Shown here: positions 43,706-51,333 of the stretch, piece by piece
Layout: each line of letters opens with the position of its first letter
How positions within the stretch are numbered: position 1 is the first letter of the stretch
Assembly: GCA_902793195.1 (NCBI GenBank)
Contig: CADBCS010000015.1
Coordinates: 1 to 51,333 of the forward strand
DNA length: 51,333 nucleotides
From: an uncultured Coriobacteriaceae bacterium
Lineage (GTDB): Bacteria > Actinomycetota > Coriobacteriia > Coriobacteriales > Atopobiaceae
Direction: 5' to 3'
Notes under the pieces: model-generated
The model's input: only the letters and a program-made list of their open reading frames with translations
The model's database searches: none
Told to the model about the DNA's origin: nothing
Position numbers and translations under genes: made by a program

Positions 43706-43770
43706 GCACCGTCCGGAAGGGACCGTCCCTTCCGGTGCAGTCACCGTCCATCGGGGACCGTCCCCGCAGG
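43706..43770. repeat. Palindrome family GGGACSGTCCC, copy D (double)
   Basis: Two adjacent units. CCGGAAGGGAC/GTCCCTTCCGG (43713-43723/43725-43735) meet around one base, and TCGGGGACCGTCCCCG (43751-43766) follows. A degenerate third unit (GGGGATCGTTCCTTCCGG, about 43786-43803) lies beyond. It lies between the divergent zur and the small membrane protein gene, so here it cannot be a terminator for either. Confidence 0.8.
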
Positions 43771-43878
43771 GCAAGTTCGTCCGCAGGGGATCGTTCCTTC
43801 CGGACTGGTCGCGGGGGTGCTACTCTGCTGTAGGGGCCCTATGTGCGTCTTGGCGTGCACACGACAAGGGAGATGGCT

Positions 43879-44223
43879 ATGCGCAAGCGACTGGTCGCAT
43901 ACCGACGGCGCATCGACGCGCTGCTCGAGGGGAGCGTGGACGGCGTCGAGTGGGAGGCTGTTGTGGAGGAGCATCTCGTGCAGGTGTCGTTCTTCCAGCA
44001 TGAGCGGCTGGTACATCTGTTGGTGACCCTGGCGTTTGCGCTCATGGAGCTTGCCGCCGCGCTCGTCGCCATGCTTACGGGGCGCATCGAGGCGGTCGTG
44101 CTCATGCTCATGTTCGGTGTCCTGCTGGTGCCCTACGTCGTGCACTACTATCATCTGGAGAACGAGACGCAGAGGCTCTACGAGCAGTACGACCGCCTGC
44201 GCGAGCGCGCCGTCTCATCGTAG
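43879..44223 (+). CDS. Small two-helix membrane protein, unknown function
   Basis: Unrecognised, 114 residues. A charged N-terminus (1-45) is followed by two hydrophobic helices (about 47-66 LLVTLAFALMELAAALVAML and 72-90 EAVVLMLMFGVLLVPYVV) and a charged helical tail (ENETQRLYEQYDRLRERA). Both ends are probably cytoplasmic. Two in-frame ATGs lie six bases apart. The second is chosen because AAGGGAG is 6 bases before it and directly abuts the first. Confidence 0.7.
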   Translation: MRKRLVAYRRRIDALLEGSVDGVEWEAVVEEHLVQVSFFQHERLVHLLVTLAFALMELAAALVAMLTGRIEAVVLMLMFGVLLVPYVVHYYHLENETQRLYEQYDRLRERAVSS

Positions 44224-44418
44224 GTGGCGACCGCGTGGCGCGGCGTCTCGGTCGACCAGGCTCGTCCGATTTGGTTCGCCCGCCCAAGCTCGGCCGCTGT
44301 GCCCAATGTAACGCTCTTGCGCTTTTTGGACTCAATCGGTGACCAAGCGCGTATCATGGCAACATTGTGCAAGACCAACGCGGGTGCCGAGGGAGGGTCC
44401 CGCGCGAGGGGAGGTATC

Positions 44419-46191
44419 GTGAGCAAGCAGCTCTTGAGCGGCAACGAGGCCATCGCGCAAGGCGCGTGGGAGGCCGGCGTCGCCGTGGGCGCAGCCTATC
44501 CGGGCACGCCCTCAACCGAGACGCTAGAGAACCTGGTCACCAAGCCGGACGTCTACTGCGAGTGGGCACCCAACGAGAAGGTGGCCCTCGAGGTGGGTCT
44601 GGGCGCGTCGATGGGTGGCGTGCGCACGCTCGTAACGATGAAGCACGTGGGCGTCAACGTCGCCGCCGACCCGCTCATGAGCGCGGCCAACACGGGCGTG
44701 GGGGCGGGCCTCGTGCTGTTGGCGGCCGACGACCCGTCGTGCTACAGCTCGCAGAACGAGCAGGACAGTCGCCACTACGCGGCGTTCGGGCGCATCCCGT
44801 GCCTGGACCCGGCCGACTCGGCCGAGGCCTACGAGTACGCCCAGCGCGCGTTCCAGGTCTCCGAGCAGTTCGACACCATCGTGATGCTGCACGAGACCAT
44901 GCGCATCGCGCACACGCGTACCATGGTGGACGTGGCCGGAAAGCGTGTCGTGCCCGAACCCCAGCCGTACGAGTCCCGCCCCGAGAAGTACGTGATGATG
45001 CCGGCCAACGCCGTGCGCCGCACGCTCGTGGCCAACGACCGCGAGGACGCCCTCACGGCGTGGGCCGAGGAGTGCGACCTCAACCGCGTCGAGCTGCGCG
45101 ACCCCTCCGTGGGCATCGTGGTCTCCGGCGCGCTGTACACGCACGTTCGCGAGGCGCTGCCCGAGGCATCCGTCCTCAAGCTGGGCGTCTCGTGGCCGCT
45201 GCCGCCGCGCAAGATCCGCGAGTTCGCAGCCCAGGTGGACAAGCTCTATGTGGTCGAGGAGGCCTGCACCTACTTCGAGACGCGCGTGCGCGCCCTCGGC
45301 GTGGACGTGAGCGAGCCTCCCGCCGGTCGTCTCCCGCGCTCGGGCGAGGTTACGCCGGCACATATCCGCGTCGCGTTTGGCGTGGAGGAGCCGGCCCATC
45401 TCGACGCTGCCGAGGGGCTGCCCCCGCGTCCGCCCGCGTTCTGTGCCGGTTGCCCGCATCGCCTGGTGTACTGCGAGCTGCGCCGCATCAAGGCCATCGT
45501 GACGGGCGACATCGGCTGCTACACGCTGGGCGCCGTCGCACCGTATCGCTCGGTCGACTCGGTCATCGACATGGGCGCGTCCCTTTCCATGGCCCATGGC
45601 ATGGAGCTTGCCGGCACCGCTGAGCGTACCGGTCGTCCGGTGGTGGGCGTCATCGGCGACTCCACGTTTGCTCACTCGGGCATCACGAGCCTGCTGGGAA
45701 CCGTGTACAACGGCGGCAAGGGCACGCTGTGCATCCTGGACAACCGCACCACGGCCATGACCGGCACCCAGGGCAACCCGGTAAACGGCGTGACGCTCAC
45801 CGAACAGGCCGCGCGCGTCAGCCCGCTCGACGTGCCCGCCGGCAAGCAGCTCGACCTGGTGGCGTTGTGCGAGGCCATTGGCGTGGACGAGGTGGAGCAG
45901 GTGGACGCCCAGGACGCAAAGGCCATCCGCGCGGCGCTCAAGCGTGCCACCAAGGCCACCGACAAGCTCTCGGTGATCATCTTCAAGGCGCCGTGCCGCC
46001 TCATCGATCGCACGCGCAGGCCCATGCCCACGATCACGGATTGCCGCCGCTGCGGCACGTGCGTGCGCATTGGGTGCCCGGCGCTGGGCAAGGACGAGAC
46101 GGGACATCCCGTGATCGACCCCACCCAGTGCATCGGCTGCGACCAGTGCGTCCAGTCTTGTCCGTTCGGCTGCATCACGAGGGAGGACTAA
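44419..46191 (+). CDS. iorA: Indolepyruvate:ferredoxin oxidoreductase alpha subunit
   Basis: Thiamine-diphosphate enzyme subunit that oxidatively decarboxylates aryl pyruvates from aromatic amino acids to aryl-acetyl-CoA, passing electrons to ferredoxin. Order in the 590 residues: pyrimidine-binding domain (LLSGNEAIAQGAWEAGVAVGAAYPGTPSTE near the start), then FCAGCPHRLVYCELRR and VTGDIGCYTLG, then the TPP-binding GDSTFAHSGI...NGGKGTLCILDNRTTAMTG. Last are two [4Fe-4S] ferredoxin clusters, CRRCGTCVRIGCP and CIGCDQCVQSCP. The start is a GTG with GGGGAGG upstream. The beta-subunit gene follows after 3 bases. Confidence 0.95.
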   Translation: MSKQLLSGNEAIAQGAWEAGVAVGAAYPGTPSTETLENLVTKPDVYCEWAPNEKVALEVGLGASMGGVRTLVTMKHVGVNVAADPLMSAANTGVGAGLVLLAADDPSCYSSQNEQDSRHYAAFGRIPCLDPADSAEAYEYAQRAFQVSEQFDTIVMLHETMRIAHTRTMVDVAGKRVVPEPQPYESRPEKYVMMPANAVRRTLVANDREDALTAWAEECDLNRVELRDPSVGIVVSGALYTHVREALPEASVLKLGVSWPLPPRKIREFAAQVDKLYVVEEACTYFETRVRALGVDVSEPPAGRLPRSGEVTPAHIRVAFGVEEPAHLDAAEGLPPRPPAFCAGCPHRLVYCELRRIKAIVTGDIGCYTLGAVAPYRSVDSVIDMGASLSMAHGMELAGTAERTGRPVVGVIGDSTFAHSGITSLLGTVYNGGKGTLCILDNRTTAMTGTQGNPVNGVTLTEQAARVSPLDVPAGKQLDLVALCEAIGVDEVEQVDAQDAKAIRAALKRATKATDKLSVIIFKAPCRLIDRTRRPMPTITDCRRCGTCVRIGCPALGKDETGHPVIDPTQCIGCDQCVQSCPFGCITRED

Positions 46192-46194
46192 GCC

Positions 46195-46830
46195 ATGTCG
46201 CATGACACCTCAGCCATCGCCGACGTGCAGACGTCGGGGGAAACCGTCCGGCTCGACGGAACCAAGACCATCCTTTTGGTGGGCGTTGGCGGACAGGGCA
46301 CCATCTTGGCCGGCAACATCCTTGCCATGACCGCCGCCGAGGCGGGCCTGGACGTAAAGGTCTCCGAGATCCACGGCATGAGCCAGCGTGGTGGCTCCGT
46401 CTCCACCGTCATCCGGGTGGGAGAGCACGTTGAGTCCATGATCGCCGACCCTGGCTGCGCCGACGTCGTGGTGGCCTTCGAGGCCGTGGAGGCCCTGCGC
46501 GCGCAGCAGTTCCTGCGCGAGGGCGGCACCATGTTCGTTAACGACGAGCAGATCGTGCCCGTCTCGGTGCACGTGGGCAACTTCCAGATGCCCACCGACG
46601 TTCACGAGCGCCTGGAGCACATCGGTGCCGTAACCATTCCCGCGGGCGAGATCGCGCGTGCCGCGGGCAGCCCGCGTTCCACGAACGTGGTGCTGGTGGG
46701 CGCGCTCTCCACGGCGCTGCCCTTCTCGGAGGAGGCGTGGCGCGATGCCATTGCCAAGCGCGTGCCGGCACACACCGTGGACGCCAACCTCGAGGCCTTC
46801 GATAGGGGACGTGCCGCCGCTCAGGCGTAA
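46195..46830 (+). CDS. iorB: Indolepyruvate:ferredoxin oxidoreductase beta subunit
   Basis: Gamma-type domain partner of IorA, 211 residues. The core begins at about 25 with ILLVGVGGQGTILAGNILA, typical of 2-oxoacid:ferredoxin oxidoreductase gamma domains, and includes SEIHGMSQRGGSVSTVIRVG. An extra 24-residue polar N-terminus precedes it. GGAGG lies in the end of iorA. Together they suit an anaerobe that ferments amino acids. A long hairpin follows the stop. Confidence 0.94.
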   Translation: MSHDTSAIADVQTSGETVRLDGTKTILLVGVGGQGTILAGNILAMTAAEAGLDVKVSEIHGMSQRGGSVSTVIRVGEHVESMIADPGCADVVVAFEAVEALRAQQFLREGGTMFVNDEQIVPVSVHVGNFQMPTDVHERLEHIGAVTIPAGEIARAAGSPRSTNVVLVGALSTALPFSEEAWRDAIAKRVPAHTVDANLEAFDRGRAAAQA

Positions 46831-46849
46831 GGCACATCGCATGCACAGG

Positions 46850-46895
46850 CGCCCCGTTTCCCAACATGCCGTTGGCATGTGTGGGGGACGGGGCG
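46850..46895. terminator. Bidirectional terminator between iorB and the phosphodiesterase
   Basis: CGCCCCGT (46850-46857) pairs with ACGGGGCG (46888-46895), CCC with GGG inside, and ACATGCC (46864-46870) with GGCATGT (46874-46880). The long stem lies between convergent gene ends at 46830 and 46979. Confidence 0.75.
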
Positions 46896-46978
46896 TCTGC
46901 GTACCCCTGCGCCGACAACGGGTTCGCGTTTGTCGGTTGCGTCGATCTTCCGGGGACGTTCGTGGCCAATGCAAGCCG

Positions 46979-47524
46979 CTAGCGCAGCAGGTGGTGCTCA
47001 AAACGGCCGTTCTCGTAGGTGCCGTAGCTCCTGGTACCATCCTTGGGGATTCCAACGCTGCCAGGATTGAAGCACCAGGCGTCTGGCTTGCCGGGGCAGG
47101 GCTCGCTCACCTTTATGTGCGTGTGACCATACACCAAGGTGTCGCCTGGTGCGAGAGCGGGCAGCTTTTCAACGCTGTTGTGCAGTCCCGGTCCGTAGAT
47201 GTGGCCATGCGTAAAAAAGAGGGTGCGACCGGTCGCCGGATCGAGTAGCTGACTGTACGTTGCCATGCAGGGAAAGCCGAGCACCATTTGGTCGACTTCC
47301 GCCTCGCAGTTGCCGCGGACGGCAATGATGCGGCTTGCGTGCGCGTTGAGCAGCTCTATCACGTGCTTTGGGTCGTAGTCGCCCGGAAGATCGTTGCGGG
47401 GGCCATGGTACAGCAGGTCTCCCAGAAGCACGATGCGGTTGGGCCTCTTGCGCTCGATGGCCTGCATAAGCCGGTCGCAGGCCTCTGCCGCCCCGTGGAT
47501 GTCGGATGCAATGATGAGCTTCAC
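46979..47524 (-). CDS. yfcE: YfcE-type metallophosphoesterase
   Basis: Cytosolic metal-dependent phosphodiesterase, 181 residues (E. coli YfcE is 184). Metallophosphatase motifs in order: IIASDIHG (4-11), LLGDLLYHGP (33-42), VRGNCE, FFTHGHIYG and VYGHTHIK, followed by NPGSVGIPKDGTRSYGTYE. The start is a GTG with AAGGAG 6 bases upstream. The physiological substrate of this family is not settled. Confidence 0.93.
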   Translation of the reverse strand: MKLIIASDIHGAAEACDRLMQAIERKRPNRIVLLGDLLYHGPRNDLPGDYDPKHVIELLNAHASRIIAVRGNCEAEVDQMVLGFPCMATYSQLLDPATGRTLFFTHGHIYGPGLHNSVEKLPALAPGDTLVYGHTHIKVSEPCPGKPDAWCFNPGSVGIPKDGTRSYGTYENGRFEHHLLR

Positions 47525-47689
47525 GCGTGTCTCCTTGTCCTTTGGCGCTTTCGTACGTCCCCATAGTATGAATGGCATGCGATTGCGTGGCAAATTGTGG
47601 GCGGCCTTCTGAGCTGGTGGCTAAGGAATTGGCCTCCGGGCACGCGTAGCATGGGAACCATCCTGTTATCGTCTGTTGGGGGGTATGCA

Positions 47690-48238
47690 ATGAAGGCGCT
47701 CAAGAATCTGTTGCTTGGCTTTGGCATGTGTGCGATGGCGTTGGTGCTTGCCATCTCGGTGTGCGGCTGCTCAAGGAGCAGCAAGAAGAGTGGTGACTCG
47801 GGTTCCAAGGACCAGGAGGCGACCCAGGAGCAGACCCAGGAGCCGGGGGAGGCCAAGAAGGAGGAGGCCAAGAAGGATGAGACGGCCGACTCCAAGTATG
47901 CCGTGACCATCGACGAGGCGAAGGTGGGCACCGACTACAGCGACGAGCCCTGCGTGTTCGTAACGTATACGTTCACCAACGTGTCGGATGACGACGCGGT
48001 GTCGTTTTTGGGTTCGGTTTCCGCCGACGTGTACCAGGGGGGCGTGGAGTGCGACAGCGCGTTTGCCGACACCAACGGAGGCGGCAACTCGATGGACAAG
48101 GTCAAGAAGGGAAAGTCCATCCAGGTAACCTGTGCCTACGAACTCAAGGACACCAAGACCGACATTGAGGTCGAGGTGAAGGAGCTGTTCTCGTGGAGCG
48201 ACGACCTGCTGGCATCGAGGACCTTCAAGATCGCATAA
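47690..48238 (+). CDS. DUF5067-like lipoprotein
   Basis: Surface lipoprotein of 182 residues. The signal peptide ends in VCGCS, giving a lipidated Cys near residue 25. A charged Lys/Glu/Gln linker (28-65) leads to one beta-rich domain (about 66-182), YAVTIDEAKVGTDYSDEPCVFVTYTFTNVSDDDAVSF. That domain resembles DUF5067/DUF4352-type immunoglobulin-like folds, with FQ/YQGGVECDSAF in the centre. Function unknown. The ATG has a G-rich stretch 6 bases upstream. Confidence 0.8.
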   Translation: MKALKNLLLGFGMCAMALVLAISVCGCSRSSKKSGDSGSKDQEATQEQTQEPGEAKKEEAKKDETADSKYAVTIDEAKVGTDYSDEPCVFVTYTFTNVSDDDAVSFLGSVSADVYQGGVECDSAFADTNGGGNSMDKVKKGKSIQVTCAYELKDTKTDIEVEVKELFSWSDDLLASRTFKIA

Positions 48239-48242
48239 CCAA

Positions 48243-48293
48243 CCGCCGGGGACGGTCCCTTCCGGACTAGTCCGTCGGGGACCGTCCCCGATG
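48243..48293. repeat. Palindrome family GGGACSGTCCC, copy E
   Basis: GGGGACGGTCCC (48248-48259) and its reverse complement (48278-48289) flank an 18-nt loop. The inner arm of the left core is TTCCGG; the right core is flanked by CGTCGG and GATGGG. It lies between convergent gene ends and is a likely shared terminator. Confidence 0.85.
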
Positions 48294-48298
48294 GGTGG

Positions 48299-49195
48299 TC
48301 AGTACTGCAGGAGCGGGGTGCGCTTGAGGCGCAGCAGGTAGTCGAACGGGCTTGCGCAGTCTTCTGGGGTGCAGGAGGCCTGGATTTGGGCGCATGCGTC
48401 GGCGATTTCGCGAGCCACCTCGTCGATGCGCCCCATCTGGTCGTCGTTCAGGTACTCGGTAATCCGACCACCCGCGTATCCGTCCTCGCTCACGCCCAAG
48501 AAGAGCATCGCAAGTTGTGCGTTGTAGGCACCCGTCGCGCATATGAGCCCAACGACGTCGGCCGTCACCTCGTCCCACACCTCAAGGATGTCGTTGGGCA
48601 TCTCGTTTCGGCACACAACGTGGGCGCACTCGTGATACAGGCGGATCTTGCGCGACACGCGCAGCCACTCCTCCCGCCCATAGGGGGTCTGTCCCGCATC
48701 GATGTTGCTGTAGGGTCCTTCGGATATAACGACGATTCGCGAGCGAAACGCCCCGGGTGTGGCGGCGAGCCGAGCGAACTCCGCGCCCCATTCGCTGCCA
48801 CCGGAAGCTAGGTACGACGCACGAGCCGCTGCCACCTTTTCCCAGTCGGCCAGGCCCAAAAACGTGATGGCGCCCACGGTGGGCGCTATGGCAACAGGCG
48901 AGGACTTGTGGCCAATGATTTGCAGGAAGGTCTCGAAGTCGCATCGCTGCTTGAGGAAGAGGACCCAAATCGGTCCGGAGGGAGTGTTCACTTGGCGTAG
49001 CTCGTCCTCTGGGTCCTTTACAAAGTGGTCCAGATTCGCGTTGGCTGGCGAAATCCCGCGCCCGGAGGCCAGCCGATGCGCCTCTTGGGCCCCTTCGCGC
49101 GGGGCCACGTAGAGCTGCGGAAACCGCGTCGCCAACCGCTCGAGCGCCTGGCGTCCGCAATACGAGGTCTCCATGTTCGTCTGCCTGTCTTCCAT
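48299..49195 (-). CDS. Unrecognised protein with HExxH metallopeptidase motif
   Basis: No family recognised. The 298 residues lack a signal peptide or membrane helix, so the protein is probably cytosolic. HECAH (188-192), preceded by the helix KIRLY, is a zinc-binding HExxH. Glu209 in WDEVTADVVGL lies 17 residues on and could be the third ligand, as in gluzincins. The N-terminal half contains PIWVLFLKQRCDFETFLQIIG and a hydrophobic VAIAPTVGAITFLGLADW. GGAGG precedes the ATG at 49195. It is monocistronic and convergent with the DUF5067 lipoprotein. Confidence 0.72.
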   Translation of the reverse strand: MEDRQTNMETSYCGRQALERLATRFPQLYVAPREGAQEAHRLASGRGISPANANLDHFVKDPEDELRQVNTPSGPIWVLFLKQRCDFETFLQIIGHKSSPVAIAPTVGAITFLGLADWEKVAAARASYLASGGSEWGAEFARLAATPGAFRSRIVVISEGPYSNIDAGQTPYGREEWLRVSRKIRLYHECAHVVCRNEMPNDILEVWDEVTADVVGLICATGAYNAQLAMLFLGVSEDGYAGGRITEYLNDDQMGRIDEVAREIADACAQIQASCTPEDCASPFDYLLRLKRTPLLQY

Positions 49196-49393
49196 GTTGC
49201 CTCCCTCCGTTCGGCCAAAAGTGTACAAGAGGGGGCAGGAGGTGCTTGGGAGGGAATCCGTCATCGCGAACACCCGGCATGTGGGTGGGCCTGAGCATAC
49301 GCTCGGGGGATTCGGCCGACGCCCAACGTGGCGCGGGTTGCGGGGACAGGTATGATTTACACACGCAAACAGGGTCTTTGGGGAAGGAGTGCA

Positions 49394-50209
49394 ATGAGGA
49401 AGGTTCTAACTACGGTCGTGACGCTGTGCCTGGCGGCTCCGCTCACGTTGGGGGCCTGCTCGTCGAATCAGCAGGGGGCCGCGCCGGATGCGACCGAGAC
49501 GACCACCACCGACACCTCGGCAGACGCCAAGGCCAAAGAGAAGGTCGACCAGAAGACAGATGCCAAGGCCGACCAGAAGGGTGGCGTCAACACCGACGTC
49601 TCCACGGTCGATGCCAAGGGCACCGAGGCCAACACGACCGAGAAGACCGACGCCAAGACCGACGCCAAGACCGACGCCAAGACCGACGCCAAGACCGACG
49701 CCAAGACCGACGCCAAGACCGAGGATAAGAAGGACACGCAGACCAAGGAGTCCGCGACCGGCAACTCCACCGACCTGCCGAACTGGGGCATCAAGCTCGT
49801 CTATCCCGAGGGCGCCGAGGGCGTGTACAAGGGGGAGTACGACGAGTTCTACATCTTTACCAAGGAGGTCGAAGAACCCCCTTACATCCTTGCGTGCGTC
49901 TACAACATGGACCGGACCGGCGAGGACTTCCTCAACGAGTACACGGAAAAGAGGATGAAGGCGAACCACGAGGACCTCAAGATCGCCGAGAAGCCCACGG
50001 CCGTGAAGATCGGCGACAAGGACTGCACGAAGATCGTGTACACCTACACCCTCAAGAACGGCCATGAGGCAAAGGACACCTGCGTCGTGGCTCCGGCGAA
50101 CGGCAGGGTCTACCTGTTCGACACCATCGAGGTCGAGGACCTGGGATACTCGGTGGGCGACACCTTCGAGCAGGTCATCAAGGACTCCGTCATCTACAAG
50201 TCCAAGTAA
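49394..50209 (+). CDS. Lipoprotein with KTDA tandem repeats
   Basis: Surface lipoprotein of 271 residues, family not recognised. The lipobox LGAC puts the lipidated Cys near residue 22. A long, highly polar Thr/Lys/Asp/Ala linker (25-128) contains six perfect KTDA units. The C-terminal domain (about 130-271) is a mixed alpha/beta fold: GIKLVYPEGAEGVYKGEYDEFYIF, YILACVYNMDRTGEDFL and KDCTKIVYTYTLKNGHEAKDTC. AAGGAG precedes the ATG. Its overall plan (lipobox, charged linker, one small domain) is like the lipoprotein at 47.7 kb. Confidence 0.82.
   Translation: MRKVLTTVVTLCLAAPLTLGACSSNQQGAAPDATETTTTDTSADAKAKEKVDQKTDAKADQKGGVNTDVSTVDAKGTEANTTEKTDAKTDAKTDAKTDAKTDAKTDAKTEDKKDTQTKESATGNSTDLPNWGIKLVYPEGAEGVYKGEYDEFYIFTKEVEEPPYILACVYNMDRTGEDFLNEYTEKRMKANHEDLKIAEKPTAVKIGDKDCTKIVYTYTLKNGHEAKDTCVVAPANGRVYLFDTIEVEDLGYSVGDTFEQVIKDSVIYKSK
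49643..49714 (+). repeat. Six perfect 12-bp tandem repeats (AAGACCGACGCC)
   Basis: The units run without a single mismatch through the lipoprotein linker and encode KTDA each time. A partial seventh (AAGACCGAG) follows. The 12-bp unit keeps the frame whatever the copy number. Confidence 0.95.
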
Positions 50210-50246
50210 GGCCGGGCACAGACAAGAGCCCGAGGCCCAAGCGGTT

Positions 50247-50274
50247 GCCGTGGCATCCACGCAGGTGCCACGGC
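50247..50274 (+). terminator. Hairpin after the KTDA lipoprotein
   Basis: GCCGTGGCA (50247-50255), 10-nt loop, TGCCACGGC (50266-50274): a perfect 9-bp stem 37 bases past the stop codon, followed by TTCGCGTTCT. Confidence 0.65.
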
Positions 50275-50388
50275 TTCGCGTTCTATAACCCATCGGTCAA
50301 ATGTGTGGCAAATGTGCGCAAGCCCAAGCAACAAAACCGCAGGTCAAAGGCTTATATCGAAATATGCAAAAAATCTAACACCAACTGA

Positions 50389-51333
<945 letters not shown>

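Noticed and set aside
44524..46203. 559-codon frame antisense to iorA
   Set aside because: IorA motifs and ferredoxin clusters are unmistakable on the other strand. The antisense product has no recognisable feature.

Overview
The window is high-GC, gene-dense chromosomal DNA. The gene set suggests a Gram-positive actinobacterium of the class Coriobacteriia, with Olsenella/Atopobium-like bacteria the best guess. The clues are a single-chain PurL, an AmaP/DUF2273/Asp23 operon, a LytR-CpsA-Psr protein, ChW repeats on a secreted glycosidase, indolepyruvate:ferredoxin oxidoreductase and an actinobacterial base composition. The placement is inferred from gene content only. I saw no rRNA, tRNA, CRISPR array, insertion sequence or prophage.

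Layout. 1-4.6 kb: purL (minus) and a divergent SRAP-family abasic-site protein. 4.6-12.3 kb: a minus-strand run of closely packed genes. In transcription order they are a substrate-binding/permease fusion, its ABC ATPase with an unusual C-terminal domain, aroD, an FMN riboswitch, the riboflavin S-component ribU, a double ECF ATPase and ecfT. 12.4-20.6 kb: a secreted low-complexity repeat protein, a 945-bp gene-free stretch full of hairpins, a one-TM surface protein, an orphan PTS EIIC, a TM1266-like protein, a small membrane protein, a CmpB-family membrane protein and a Bax-inhibitor-1 protein. 20.8-26.4 kb: yebC plus a membrane J-domain protein, an LCP cell-wall ligase and the Asp23 operon. 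26.6-29.8 kb: an acyltransferase and a GmrSD-type (DUF262/DUF1524) nuclease ending in a RAMA-like domain. 29.8-34.8 kb: a secreted GH3 enzyme with ChW repeats, a stand-alone Hint (intein/Hedgehog-like) protein and a HAD phosphatase. 35-40.5 kb: a diguanylate cyclase with an I-site, then a very large hybrid sensor kinase preceded by two tandem hairpin repeats. 40.6-43.6 kb: a zinc uptake operon (zur-znuA-znuC-znuB) with a visible operator. 43.9-51.3 kb: a small membrane protein, iorAB, a YfcE phosphodiesterase, two lipoproteins, an unrecognised HExxH protein and the start of dnaK.

How it works together. Several uptake systems sit side by side (riboflavin ECF, amino-acid ABC, zinc ABC, orphan PTS), which fits a host-associated fermenter that scavenges. 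The envelope theme (LCP, Asp23/AmaP, ChW glycosidase, acyltransferase, low-complexity secreted proteins) is typical of a Gram-positive surface.

Most noteworthy: (1) the Hint-domain protein, whose 41-residue N-terminal peptide ends at a candidate self-processing cysteine; (2) the solitary GmrSD-RAMA nuclease; (3) a substrate-binding protein whose half-domains are permuted ahead of the permease; (4) palindromic DNA elements inside the linker of the double ECF ATPase; (5) several families of intergenic palindromes, one of them at five loci with interchangeable arms.
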